Positions 11,859-22,900 of a DNA stretch of 64,000 bases are shown here, piece after piece. The notes below the pieces were generated by a model that made no database searches, was not told the origin of the DNA, and saw only the letters and a list, made by a program, of their open reading frames with translations. Each line of letters starts with the position of its first letter. Position 1 is the first letter of the stretch. The position numbers were made by a program, and so were the translations under genes. This stretch comes from Tranzscheliella williamsii (taxonomy: Eukaryota > Basidiomycota > Ustilaginomycetes > Ustilaginales > Ustilaginaceae), in NCBI GenBank assembly GCA_023212725.1, contig JALBYF010000048.1, positions 1 to 64,000 on the forward strand. Reading direction: 5' to 3'.

Positions 11859-13286
11859 AACAATAATGGCAACGACGCTGGCGATGTTTCTTTGCAAGCC
11901 ATTGATTCCCAACCTTCCTTCCACGCTAAAACAACCCGCTCGCAGCCGCGCGTTGTTGTTCTTGCCGCCACGAACCGTCCCAACGCAATTGACCCAGCTC
12001 TTAGACGCCCCGGACGCATCGATCGGGAGATCGAGATCGGCATCCCTTCGGCAGCGGCTCGTAGAGATATCATACAAACCTTGATACGTGACGTTCCCAC
12101 AGAATTGACCGCGAGCGACATTGACGAGATAGCGAGTCGCACTCATGGCTATGTGGGCGCTGATCTGTCGGCGCTCGTGCGAGAGGCAGGCATGAGGGCC
12201 GTTCGTCGAGCTTTTGACCGCGATACGTCACTGGAAGGGAAAATGAAAAGTATCGCAATTGACAGTAGCGCTGTCAATCCCGCAGACAAGGTCAGCACCA
12301 CCGATCTCATGGCAGCTCTGTCGTCCGTTCGACCTTCGGCTATGCGAGAAATCTTTTTGGAACCTCCGAAAGTATATTGGTCAGACATCGCTGGCTCCTC
12401 AACACCATCCGTTGGCGGTGGCGGAGCCCTTTCTGCCAAATCAGTCCAGTCTCAAATCCGCGAACTGGTCGAGTGGCCAATCAAACATGCCGCCTCGTTC
12501 GCAAGGCTCGGTATTTCTCCGCCTCGAGGCGTTCTGCTCTATGGGCCGCCGGGATGTTCCAAAACGCTCATAGCCCGAGCGCTTGCCACCGAATCAGGCC
12601 TCAACTTCCTTGCTGTGAAAGGTCCGGAACTGTATTCGAAGTATGTTGGAGAGTCCGAGAGGGCTATACGAGACATGTTCAAAAAAGCGAGGGCTGCCGC
12701 CCCTTCGATCATTTTTTTCGATGAGATTGATGCCCTATCTACTTCCCGTGATGGCGATGGCGATGCTCTTAACAGCCGGATCATTGCTAGTCTGCTTAAC
12801 GAGATGGATGGTATCGAATCACTGCCAAACGTCATCATCATCGGCGCAACAAATCGACCTCAGTCGCTTGACCCGGCTCTCTTGCGTCCCGGGCGGTTGG
12901 ACAGGCTGGTCTACGTTGGACCTCCTGATCTCGAGGCGCGGAAGGAAATCCTTCGCAAGAAGATGTCAAAGATGGCCACCGACATTGGAGCCATTGACCT
13001 CGAAAATCTGGCCGCCATCACGCATGGCTGTTCGGGTGCCGAAGTGGTATCCATCTGCCAAGAAGCTGGCCTCCTTGCTATGAGCGAAAGTTTGGAATGC
13101 GAATCGGTATGTCATGACGCTCTTTGGTCTTCTCTCACGTGAATCTGTCTAACGCATCGTGTTTGGTTGCCACTTCAACAGGTCGAACACCGCCATTTTG
13201 AAATTGCGGCGAAAGCGGTCAAACGTCGCATTACGTCTCAGATGATCTACCAATATGAGACTTGGAGGGACACATTAGTGACCTAA
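10674..13286 (+). CDS. AFG2: AAA-ATPase Afg2/Drg1 (SPATA5 type), 60S pre-ribosome release factor
   Basis: Two exons, 10674-13106 and 13182-13286 (GTATGT donor, CAACAG acceptor), give 845 residues. Two AAA modules are complete. The first has Walker A GPPGTGKT (about residue 279) and Walker B IIVIDEIDAL; the second has Walker A GPPGCSKT (about 623), the form typical of Afg2 rather than Cdc48, and IIFFDEIDAL. The 34-residue last exon (FEIAAKAVKRRITSQMI) is the usual Afg2 C-terminus. Afg2 strips Rlp24 from cytoplasmic pre-60S particles. An Asp/Asn run of about 18 residues interrupts domain 1 after Walker B (11824-11870). LCP5, two genes away, also serves ribosome assembly, but the genes are not co-oriented. 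Confidence 0.93.
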
Positions 13287-13415
13287 TGGCTTTCTACACT
13301 CTCGACTGGATCGCACTTGTTCCAAATGTCATGAATAAATACAGCAAGACAATGTTCATGATTCTTATGGGATCGGTCCGTTATAGGCCTTTCTATTGGA
13401 CACGCCGGTCCAAGA

Positions 13416-13461
13416 CCTTGTCGGGTGATTGCATTCTGCCTTGTCGGGTGACTGCATTCTG
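13416..13461. repeat. 23-bp tandem duplication
   Basis: Two adjacent copies of a 23-bp unit starting CCTTGTCGGGTGA (13416-13438 and 13439-13461) differ at one base. They lie between the convergent ends of AFG2 and the ferric reductase gene and do not code. Confidence 0.8.
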
Positions 13462-13553
13462 GTGTCCCACTTTGCTTCTTCGGGAGAGTTGGGTTTTACC
13501 GTTTCTTGGCAATTCTTCTTTCGGATTTAAGCGGGGTCGGCGGATGACAAGTG

Positions 13554-16274
13554 TTACCAGGAAAAGCATTCCTCCACGATGCGGGTATCCACACCCCTCT
13601 TTAAGAGAGCCGCCACTTCAGTACGGACGTCGTCGCAGAGCGCGGGGGGCCCGCAAACTGCAAATGTGAGCGGTCCTGAGCTGCCGCTAATCTGTTCGGT
13701 ATGGGCATGCAGAGCCTGAATTGAGGCAGGACGACCGTGATGACGCTTGATGGTGATCGACGATGACGAGTAGCTAAAGAGATCCGGAATCTTTAGGCTG
13801 TGCGGTTTGCTAGCCTGTGTTGATTTCTCAAGGGGAGTACCTGGGCACGTGCCATCTGACGGACTCTGTAAGTGGTCGGTAAAGACGTTGATCCGGCTGA
13901 GCTCTGCCGAGGAGGTGGATGAGGCGTCGTCTTGGCTTGCCGAAACCTTGGCTGAGGTGAGGTAGATGTCGATCATCAATCTGCACATCGGAGATGCACG
14001 AGTGGAATCAGAATCCAGCAGGTCAAGCAGGTTGGAGAGCGGACCTTGAAGAGCAGCAAGGGCACCTAGCGACGAGAAGCCGGGCATGGAGCCACGAAGG
14101 GAGGTTTGTAAGCTGTCATGTCCGTCTACACCACATATATCATTGAACGAATTACTTACTCTCTTCTCTTAGTATCCAAACCAGCTTGCATGTCTGTAGA
14201 CTTGGGAATGCGCCTTGAGCAGCCGCTGCAAAAAGGGGCCAGCAAAACGTGATGGCAACCCCGCCAGCTACAAGGACGCTATGTTGAGAGTGTCGTAGAC
14301 TCGGCATTCTACCAAAGGGCCCTTCGACGAGGACACTGAGTTCTCGTGTTACAAAAGTTGGCTCTGCCTTTTCCGGATCTTCGACCGATTCGAGCAGACT
14401 GGCATGGGCGAGTCTCTTGGTCAAGCCGTTGTACCTTTTGACTAACAGGTCAAGATGGCCGAGCCTGGGGTCGTCTTTGTTCTTGCCCACCGCGAAGACA
14501 GTGAAAGAATGCTCTCCAACCCATTGTAGACGAGGGACAGTAATGCGGATATCGTCTCCGGCTCGAATCTGAGGTAGAGCCACGGAATTGGAGCAGGCAG
14601 AAGATGCGAAGCCAAGTTTAGAGGCTGGAATAGTAATTCGCAGCCTCACATAGCTTGCGTCCTCTGAAAACGAGGTGACCCTGACAGAAGTACAGGTCAA
14701 AGATTTCCTTCCCGAGGCGGAGGAAGCAGCATAGGCTAAGGACATAGCCATTCGACCCACAAGGCGGACTACTCTGTCGAAGGCCCAGAGCGCTGCCGAC
14801 AGCTCCGTGAGCACAACAAAGATTTGGAACTAGGATGGGGCGACAAGTTGATTTGAAGACGGTAGATCAGTAAGTGATCTTGGCACAACGTCACTGCACA
14901 AGAGACACTGGTACTTACCCTTTGCGATCGTAAGAGGCTGAGATGGAGGTAGAGGCCGAGTACCATGAAGAATGCCATGCTAATGTGCAGAAAGACGAAC
15001 AACTGAACCGCCGTGCAAGTATGATGCCAAAGCATGTCAATACGCCAGTTCGACGCCAGTAGTGTACAAGCCTAAACCAGGCAAGGCAAGGATGAGGCGA
15101 AATTGAAGCTTACCTCGTACCACCACTGCCTCAGCTTTCGCAGCGACAAGAAAACCAGCCCACATAACATAAGGAAGGTAGCGATACCCCATCTGAAGTA
15201 CGCCTGCTGGCTCGCCTCGCTCAGGGTATCTTTCCTATAGAAGGAAACAATGTAGCAAGTGGCATGAATAACAATGTGGGTCCATATCACCCTAGCGATC
15301 CATCTGTGGAAGAGCATGAGCGTGTTCATGGACAGACTGGCGACTAGAGCGACGGGCGACCGCTTTGAAGCGAGGAGTATCAGCAGAGGCAATTGCGAAA
15401 CTGCCAGAATAGCGCAACGATCTGCGAGATGTCGAGTCACTTGATCTCTCTTGGTATGGACCCCTGGATAGCTGTAAATACAGCAAGATGAGCGTGAGCC
15501 AGACGGCACATCTTTCGATGCTAGGCGGCGTTATATTGACTTACATGATGTTTTGGCCGAGGTACAGATCGTAGAAGGCGACGAGGGGTAGCATATTGGC
15601 CAAGAGGAGGCCGAATAAGATCAATGCTTCACCGCGAAGAGGTAGGTGAATTGTCAGCCAGCTCAATGCGCTCGACTTGGGACCAGCCGCTACTTGAGCA
15701 TGTTTGGCCGCGACCAAGGGGTGCTCCCAGACGTAAGCTCTCCACAAGCTCAGTCTTTTAGAGAGCTGTTGATGCAAGGCCGGAAAGGATGTCCTAAGCA
15801 GGTTGTTAAGAACTGCTGATACGACGAGCAGGGTAAAGAGACCGTAGATAACAAAACTAAGGGTGCGGGTTGACAGATGATTTTAGCTTAGCAAAAGTAG
15901 CTATTTCATTATACGTCACGGTATGGCAAATACTCACGCGGCAATACAAGGCACCTTGAAAGAGTTGTGGTTGAAGTGCAGATAGCTGATGAGGCCATCC
16001 TGACGCTGTTCAGGCTTGAGCTTGGCAATCTTGGCAAGGTTTTTGGAATCGATGGCCCAGGGTACCACCACCATTTTGGCAGTTGAGCGAGCCGGGTAAC
16101 TAGTTGCTTATGGGGCAACAAAAATGCCGCGCTACATGTTCTCTATAAGTACCTGGGGATGGTCATATTCCCTTCAGACGCTTCGTGGACCTGTGAGCCA
16201 CGCGGCTCTGAGCGCTGCATTCTGGTAGGTATACTTGCTGCCAAGAAAGCGTAAGCGTACAGCGTGATACTCAT
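13554..16274 (-). CDS. Ferric/cupric reductase (FRE/NOX superfamily)
   Basis: Seven exons (16274-16153, 16099-15938, 15856-15545, 15471-15114, 15002-14919, 14829-14160, 14065-13554) keep phase throughout and give 739 residues, normal for fungal FRE proteins. The ferric-reductase membrane domain carries four haem-ligand histidines in two pairs: LFHRW with IVIHATCY, and LFVFLHIS with LGLYLHL. The FAD region has EHSFTV (usual form HPFT), then VEGPFG, the NADPH site VLVAGGVAITF and C-terminal FAVCGPPALCDDVR. The enzyme moves electrons from NADPH across the plasma membrane to reduce Fe(III) or Cu(II) before uptake. The first exon (signal-like MSITLYAYAFLAASI) is inferred from an in-phase AG/GTACTT donor; without it translation could begin at 16074. 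No FET3 or FTR1 partner is nearby. Confidence 0.87.
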
Positions 16275-18860
16275 GACCGTACCAACCTGCAGAAAAATTG
16301 CTCAGCGGCGTCTTCGTTTATTGGTTCGATCTGGAGGGCCGGTCAACCAAGATAGCCCTACTTAGCAACCCAAGGTTTCGGAGCGAATGTCAGCGTTTTC
16401 GGTGTTTGGCTGTGGGCACTTGGCGAGTAGAAGGGAGCGAGGTAGTGCCGTAGGCATAAAAAAGCGTGAAAGTGTTGCGCAAGCTGATTGTCCACGTCTC
16501 ATGCAGAGCCAAGCGAACTTGGATGCATGAGCTCCGCCTATCTGATTTCGAGTCTATCTGATTCGATCCATCAGATAACAAATTTCGCCAAGAGACGGAT
16601 CTGCGGTTACTCTGGCTTCGATAGACTACTGCGTCTCTGTGTTTCAGCACGTAATTGGGGTTAGCATTTGTTCTCGGATCAAAGATCCACGGTTTGTGGT
16701 TTTAGGCTGATGCTCTTTCCGAATTCATGGAAAAGATGCCTCGTAGTACTATGCCAAAGCCTTCAGGCCCGCATGCATGCGGTTCACCTGATGTGATCTG
16801 TATGAGTGCGCAAACGTGGCTATTTATCTAGTCCCTCGCTCCATATGCAGTGCAACTCTCATTGTGCCACGACACAACCACTCACTGTCCTCACAGAATC
16901 GTGCTTTCCAGCTTAACTCCGACTCGCTGCCGAGACTCCGTCCACCCGACTATCAAGAAAGGCAGCGAACTAGTTTTGTCGAAATAATCTTTCGGTTTTG
17001 AGCATACAAGGAGGGGCAACGTGAAAGCGCCTCAACCGAACAGGGGCACTAGTGCTGCATAGACTGGAACTGCCCGTATGCAGAAGGCCTGTTGGCTTCT
17101 GCTTTGCTGTCTGTCTGGATGAAATCAGGAATCAGGAACCGAAGCGTCCGATTTTGGCACAGGGGCCACGTTTCAGAAGCCTAGCACTTGTGATATGTAG
17201 ATGCACTGTCTCACGTGTGTGAGCTAGGAAGGAAACGCTAGCCGGCGAAAATGCTATCCGGCTTGCTTCCATCATGGATGTGACTTGGCTCGAGAACCAT
17301 AGGTAGTGCTGGCCCCTCACCAGCATCAATTTCTTGGCTACTGCTTGATGTTGTCCTGCTCGCCTCGCCACCGTTTGACTAACATTCATATCGGATGATG
17401 TGGCGTGCCAAATGTCGCGATCATCCACCGTAGCCAACTAGGCATCTCCTTCGACCTATCAATGGCCTGCGGCTGCGGGGAGATCACAACGCTACTGCTC
17501 ATGGCTCGATCCTCACTGTCTTGTACCATTGGTAAGTTTCGCAGTCCACCCACCAAGCAGACCACCACTGTAAGCTGAGCCGCTCCCGGAATGGTGCATA
17601 CGGCAGCTGACCGTCTCTGCCTGGCTTTTGTTGAACATGCAGACTTTGCTCTGAATTGCCAGCCGGGTATCCATCTCTGGATTGGAAAGCCGCCCAGCAG
17701 CGATGCCCCGCCGCTGCGAACTATGCATGCCTATAACGATGCGTTATGCAGCTTTATACGTAACGATGCCAGTGGAGCGGGCGAAGTTGAAGACGTATTC
17801 CCTAATGCTAGCTACGTTTCCCTATGAGCCGCACTCCATGTCTCCGGGTAGCCTCACGTCCACCTAGTTGCTATCGGCGGCACATCCGCACGCAGCTGTA
17901 CGTACCACGAGAGCCTGTGCTGCCATCATGTCCAACCCCTCCACCACTACCCACCTATGATTGCTGCTAGCCCGCACCGCAATGCAGATTCCGAACTGTA
18001 CACTTGCCACTGCACGCACGTGCCGAGTTCAGGACGCTGCATTACAAGAAGTTCAACGCTTGTCGATGGCATGGCAGAATAGACAGTGGCAAGAACTTGT
18101 CGGACGTGGACGGGTACGCTCCAGCACATCACTGAACAAGATGGCGAGAAACAACGACGACAGCTGTGAATGAAAGGCTTGTTTCCCTTCCCGCAGGCCG
18201 GTCTGTATAAATGGACGCTCCACTTGCATCGGCTTACGTTACGCTTGGCGACAAGCTCAGAGAGGTGCTACTAAGGTGGCCTTCTACTGTAGATAGGAAA
18301 TACAGACAGCAATGACCTGACCAGCTCACCTACTATCCATACCAGCTTACATCTCTTTAGACACGCAAGCGGGTAGTGCACCCAGCAAGCAAGAAGGCAA
18401 AGCAGAACGGGATTGCCATGCTACCTGACACTAGATGAGCAAGGTCCGCCGCGTCTAGACTCGCCTTTTTTCATGCAAAATACACTTGGACTCGAAGGGT
18501 GAAAGCTGGGCTGAAGCGCATGATAAACCAAGCTGACGGGCGGCTGTCCTTTTCCATACAGCGTCAGTTGCGAATCGGCACTTGTAACGGAGACCGCAAG
18601 GCAGACCGTGCGGCGGTGATGGGGCCCCGTCATACTGGTAACAGTGTTCAGGCGTATTCGCAGACCACTGAGGTGGGGCCGGGGCTCAGCGAACACATGA
18701 CGACACCAGGTAACGATGCACAACGAGGCCTCGCAAATCGCCTTTTGTCTCAACGTAGTAGCTTTTCGCCATCAAACAACGATGTGAAATACAAAGAGGC
18801 ACATCTGCTTTATGCATTTGTGAGGCCGTGGTAGTGCGACCCAGCTCGTCAGTAGGGCCG
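16275..18860. other. Gene-free interval of 2.6 kb
   Basis: Downstream of KRE6 and upstream of the ferric reductase. Only short frames without conserved motifs are found. The left part should hold the ferric reductase promoter, including any GATA-type iron-response sites, which I could not single out with confidence. Confidence 0.55.
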
Positions 18861-20939
18861 TCACGACTGCCCAATCGCTATCTGATTCGACGGAATTGGG
18901 CTCGCCTGTGGGTATGGCTTGACTGGCGAACCAGGTTCTGTGCTTGTTGGTGCGCTACAGCCGCTTGGGTACAGCCGGTTGCGAGGCCAGTCCGCACCGT
19001 AGCCGCCTTCCTCCTTTGTACCGCCCCATGTGGTGAAGTTGGCATTATAGTACGCCTCTTTGTGCCGCTCGATGTAGGAGGCAGTCGGGAAATTCTTAGG
19101 GTCACATCCCACGTTGATCGAGTCGGGACTCTGGTAGACGCGGACCCAGTCTACCTTCATGATAGCAGGAAACAGCAGCTTGTCCCACTCGGGAAAACCA
19201 AAGTTTTGACTGATGCCAAGGTTGAGAATGATGTACATCGGTTCCTCTGGAATAGGTCGGCTGCTAATCATAGACACCGGGTCGCCGTCCAGTGCCGCTG
19301 CGTTTGCTCTCCAGGACGGCATGCCATTAGACACCCATTCGACATAGCCTGAATTGCCTGGAACATAGTCAAACCCATATACACTGAAGCTGTCATCCCC
19401 CCCTCGCTGAACGGCCTTTTGCGAGGTGACCGAAATGCCGCTCAGTGCTTGCTGGTCGTTCTGGCCGTTATACATGTTCAAGTGGGACTGCTCTTGATAA
19501 AACTCGTAGGCAGGCCCCGTCGTGTTTGTCAACTTGTAGAGCATGTTGAAGGGTGCGGTTTGCAAGGATTGTGACACTGTCATACCCAGGGTGCCATCGA
19601 TCTGAGCCTCAAAGACATCGATCTCCGGGGCAGCACGCCCCGCAAAGCTTCCATCCTGGAGCACTGGACCTGGATGATCGTCGTCCGGGCATGTGCAGGC
19701 TGAGAGACGCTGACCCGGCAGGAAAGACAACGCCTTGGATGCAAATTTGCGGTTCCACATTACATCCCCTCCTGTCGCAGCTGCTGCAGGGTTTCCATCT
19801 GCGTCAGTTTGGTTCATCAGGGTGCCGACGTCGCAAGCCGAATAGGAATAGGGCCATGTGCCATCGGTGGTGGCTCCATATCCCGCTCTCCCTAAATTCC
19901 CCATCGTCCAGAATGCAGGCCAGAGTCCGGCCACGTCGGCAGCGCCAGGAAGTTGAACACTGGCAACAAGGTAGCCGCCAGTGAAGCAAAACTTGTTCCA
20001 GGAGCTGAGGAACCCGCCGCGAAAGTTGAGATTGTGGGTCTCCACCGCTTCGAGCCTGACGTGCAGCTGGCCGTCCTTCGTGGAGACGGCTTCAGGCGAG
20101 TACCACTCGTAATTGTTGGTAGCCCAGTAATGAAGGTCAGAGGCTTCCCAAAACGGATCGTCGCCGGGATAAAAGGTGCGGCCATCCGTGTTGAATTCAT
20201 CTGAAAAGACGAGCTCTAGTGTTCTGGAGCCGTCGGGGCTCAGTGTTGTATAGGCTTCTGAAGGGGTGTCGTCGTCGATCAGAGAAGATCGAAAGCCTGG
20301 TATGCTGGCAACCTGACCCGAGGCGTTGATTCCACCCAGGTTAAAACCGCCTTTCGTGCTCTCCTGCTGCCTTGCAAAATAATCCACAATAGGATACGCC
20401 CCAAACAATGCAAGGAGCGAAAGAACAAGTAAGGCAAGAACGCCGATATTGAGAAGACCCCGTTTTCCGATGCTTATGCCGCAACAGGCAGCTTTGGGCT
20501 CGGAAAGATCCTGAGGGTCGTGCAGGTAGTCGTCGGGCTCTTCTTTGCCGTCCATAATGTCCCAGGAATAGGGACTGGCGAGCATCATTGACTGCTCCAA
20601 ATGCGAGAGAGGGTCTTGTCTCTTCCTCACGGAGCCTGGAAGGGGGTAGAGAAGACGAGTAGGATCTCTAGAATCCCGGCGATGGATCTTCTGTTCGCAA
20701 AGGCTGGTATGGAATGGATCAGACGTGTCGACATCTACGTGCGTGGAGGTCGAGCTTCTTGTTGGTGACCTGCCGCTAGTTGATGATAGGCTCACATCGC
20801 TGTGTCCCTGACTGATCGGAGACGTGTCTGGAGAGGATTTGTTGAGTTCGCTTTGTGTTGGACTCTGTGGACCGGCGTCGTTCACCACTAGATGTGAAGT
20901 CGACGTCGGTGAAGCTGCAGCGGAGGCGATAGGAGTCAT
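18861..20939 (-). CDS. KRE6: Beta-1,6-glucan synthesis protein Kre6/Skn1 (GH16-like, type II membrane)
   Basis: A single exon of 692 residues. Residues 1-160 are a Ser/Thr-rich cytosolic tail, followed by one membrane segment (about 161-185, LLNIGVLALLVLSLLALFG) and a luminal SKN1/KRE6 domain. Family blocks are clear: LELVFSDEFN, TFYPGDDPFWEA, DLHYWATNNYEWY, GLWPAFWTMGNLGRAGYG, and the GH16-type catalytic motif EIDVFE at 439-444. The C-terminal part has ILNLGISQNFG and VDWVRVYQ. Kre6 homologues work in the secretory pathway in making or anchoring cell-wall beta-1,6-glucan. Length and domain order match the family. The ATG at 20939 is the first in the frame and no intron is needed. Confidence 0.94.
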   Translation of the reverse strand: MTPIASAAASPTSTSHLVVNDAGPQSPTQSELNKSSPDTSPISQGHSDVSLSSTSGRSPTRSSTSTHVDVDTSDPFHTSLCEQKIHRRDSRDPTRLLYPLPGSVRKRQDPLSHLEQSMMLASPYSWDIMDGKEEPDDYLHDPQDLSEPKAACCGISIGKRGLLNIGVLALLVLSLLALFGAYPIVDYFARQQESTKGGFNLGGINASGQVASIPGFRSSLIDDDTPSEAYTTLSPDGSRTLELVFSDEFNTDGRTFYPGDDPFWEASDLHYWATNNYEWYSPEAVSTKDGQLHVRLEAVETHNLNFRGGFLSSWNKFCFTGGYLVASVQLPGAADVAGLWPAFWTMGNLGRAGYGATTDGTWPYSYSACDVGTLMNQTDADGNPAAAATGGDVMWNRKFASKALSFLPGQRLSACTCPDDDHPGPVLQDGSFAGRAAPEIDVFEAQIDGTLGMTVSQSLQTAPFNMLYKLTNTTGPAYEFYQEQSHLNMYNGQNDQQALSGISVTSQKAVQRGGDDSFSVYGFDYVPGNSGYVEWVSNGMPSWRANAAALDGDPVSMISSRPIPEEPMYIILNLGISQNFGFPEWDKLLFPAIMKVDWVRVYQSPDSINVGCDPKNFPTASYIERHKEAYYNANFTTWGGTKEEGGYGADWPRNRLYPSGCSAPTSTEPGSPVKPYPQASPIPSNQIAIGQS

Positions 20940-22690
20940 GACGATATTGGGGAGGCGTAGCTAGCGCCAAAAGGCCAACCAACGCAATCAACGATGCAGA
21001 ACTAGATCTTAAGAAGGGGGGTTGGTGAAAAAGGAGAGGCTCATGGTGTAGTTGTCGATGGACAAAAATCTAGCTTGAACAATGCCCGACCGGGTTCGTG
21101 CTTACACCCAGACCGTTGCAAGGACACCGAACCGGTCCAGCACTGCTGCTGCTACCAGTTCACGCAAAGCTTACAGTAAAGGCTTGCTTCTGCCAGGAAG
21201 GTTTAGCGTTGCTATAGATGGGAGGTTAAGTATGTTTCTACTTTCTTGAAGTGATGCGGCGCGTGGCGGCGGAACGCAGGAGAGTCAAGGACGGCCAGAT
21301 GAAAAGAGCGGATCCGCAGCGCCTCAGAGAGGTTATGAGCAGGCGGGTGGAAGTCTCCAGCTGGCAACAGGCCCGCCTTGATTGGTGCAGTGGCGGTAGC
21401 ATTGCCGATAATGCACTCGCAACATATGAACTGTGACTGCGAAGCAGCAGTGTGATCTGTATTTGGCCATCTTCGACCTAGCCTAAAGAACCTGTTCTAG
21501 ATCAAATGCAAGAAGCAGATTGGGGTATCCGCATCGATGCACAGCGTATGCATGTGCCAAACCATCACTCTACACTTGATACGAACTTGGTGGGCTGGGA
21601 AGCGCCAGAGCTGATTTGAGTTGCGACACGCACAGGTCATCAGACTAGGCCCTACGGGACCCCCGAATTTGCTTTTAAAGCACGCCACATCGTTCGTAGT
21701 CAGGAGCTAGAGTAACAGCAGTGCCACTTGAGTCCTTCTTATCCTCATGAAGGCCGCAAGGACCGGGCAAATGGATGTACACATGCATGTTGGGCATCCT
21801 GGTATGAAGAAAGAGATCTAAAGACAGAGAAAGAGACTTGCCCGGATTTGAGACGCATCTGCCAGGTCGGTCTAGGACAAAAGGCACATCCGCCATCCAT
21901 CAACCGCCGGTCCGTCGCCAGGTTCTGTGCTTGCACCCTACCTGCGCTCTTGGATCCGTGACAGAGTCGCATAAGGAATCTAAAATTAGCAGGGTTAGGT
22001 TGCTAGCTAACTTACCTGCATATTGCTAACTTATAAGCCTTACTACACGTACTCCTATTTAGAAGATTGCTAGCTGTAACCTCCAGGCCAGATCGCGGTC
22101 GTGCTGTCGAGTAGATTGAAACCCTTTTGAGCAGGAGCGGTGTGCGTAGAAATATGCTAATTCAACGGTGCGCTAGTTCGTTGGAAAGGGAGCCGAACTC
22201 CGCGCCTGAGTCGAAGATATGAACCTCAAAGTGTCTCGATAGAGTATCAGCACCTAACTAATTAGTACTGCTACCCAGACTGCTACCTAGTAGTCACTTC
22301 GGATGTGCGAAGGACTCACATAGGCTAGAAGCTCCTCACGATTAGTTCAGTACGTGGCTCCCAGCATTCCCCACGGATCTGTAATCTCAAGGCGCGGCTA
22401 CTTCAGTAAAATCTTTCGTCCGAGTATTGTAAGCGCGATCACGTGCGGTCGTTGGGAGTTTCGCCGTTTTTGGAAGAGCCGGTGAAGCGTAGTCGACTGC
22501 GGCCACTAGCTCTTTGGTCAAGCCGCAGCAAGCCTTCTACTCGAAACAGTTCAAGCAAGTTAGCATCAATCTCTTGGCAGGCCTTACTGCTGCTTGGCCC
22601 AGCGCAAGGTGAGTCACTGTCCGCTGTGCAGTCTAGCAGAAGCGGCGATGAGTGCCATGCTTCCACATACGTAGCCTGGCAGCGGCCTAG
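20940..22690. promoter_or_regulatory. Divergent intergenic region between KRE6 and the zinc-finger gene
   Basis: About 1.75 kb with no supportable gene. It must carry the KRE6 promoter at its left end and that of the zinc-finger gene at its right. The stretch 21980-22350 is locally A+T-rich and full of CTAGC/GCTA/TTAGC words, unlike the rest of the window. Confidence 0.5.
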
Positions 22691-22900
22691 GAAGTCTTCT
22701 CGCCACAATGGTTCAGCCTACCGCAGCTGGGCCGCAGTCTCGCTGCGGCTCGACATCCACCCTTCTGTAGCTTCGCGTCTCCGACACTGACTCGATACAC
22801 CCTCTTCTCACTATTTTCTACCCTCAAGCAGCACGGGTCTACTCGGCGTTCTTTCCTCACCATTGGTCGCAAGCAGCATACTGCGGGACGTGATCCCCTT

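Noticed and set aside
14126..14159. 34-nt intron alternative for the last ferric reductase junction
   Set aside because: It keeps phase but is too short; the acceptor at 14066 restores the expected VWILREES-ALAAL sequence of the NADPH domain.
15003..15113. Earlier acceptor at about 15073 for ferric reductase intron 4
   Set aside because: It also keeps the frame open but inserts residues between WWYE and LFVFLHIS, where the family is continuous.
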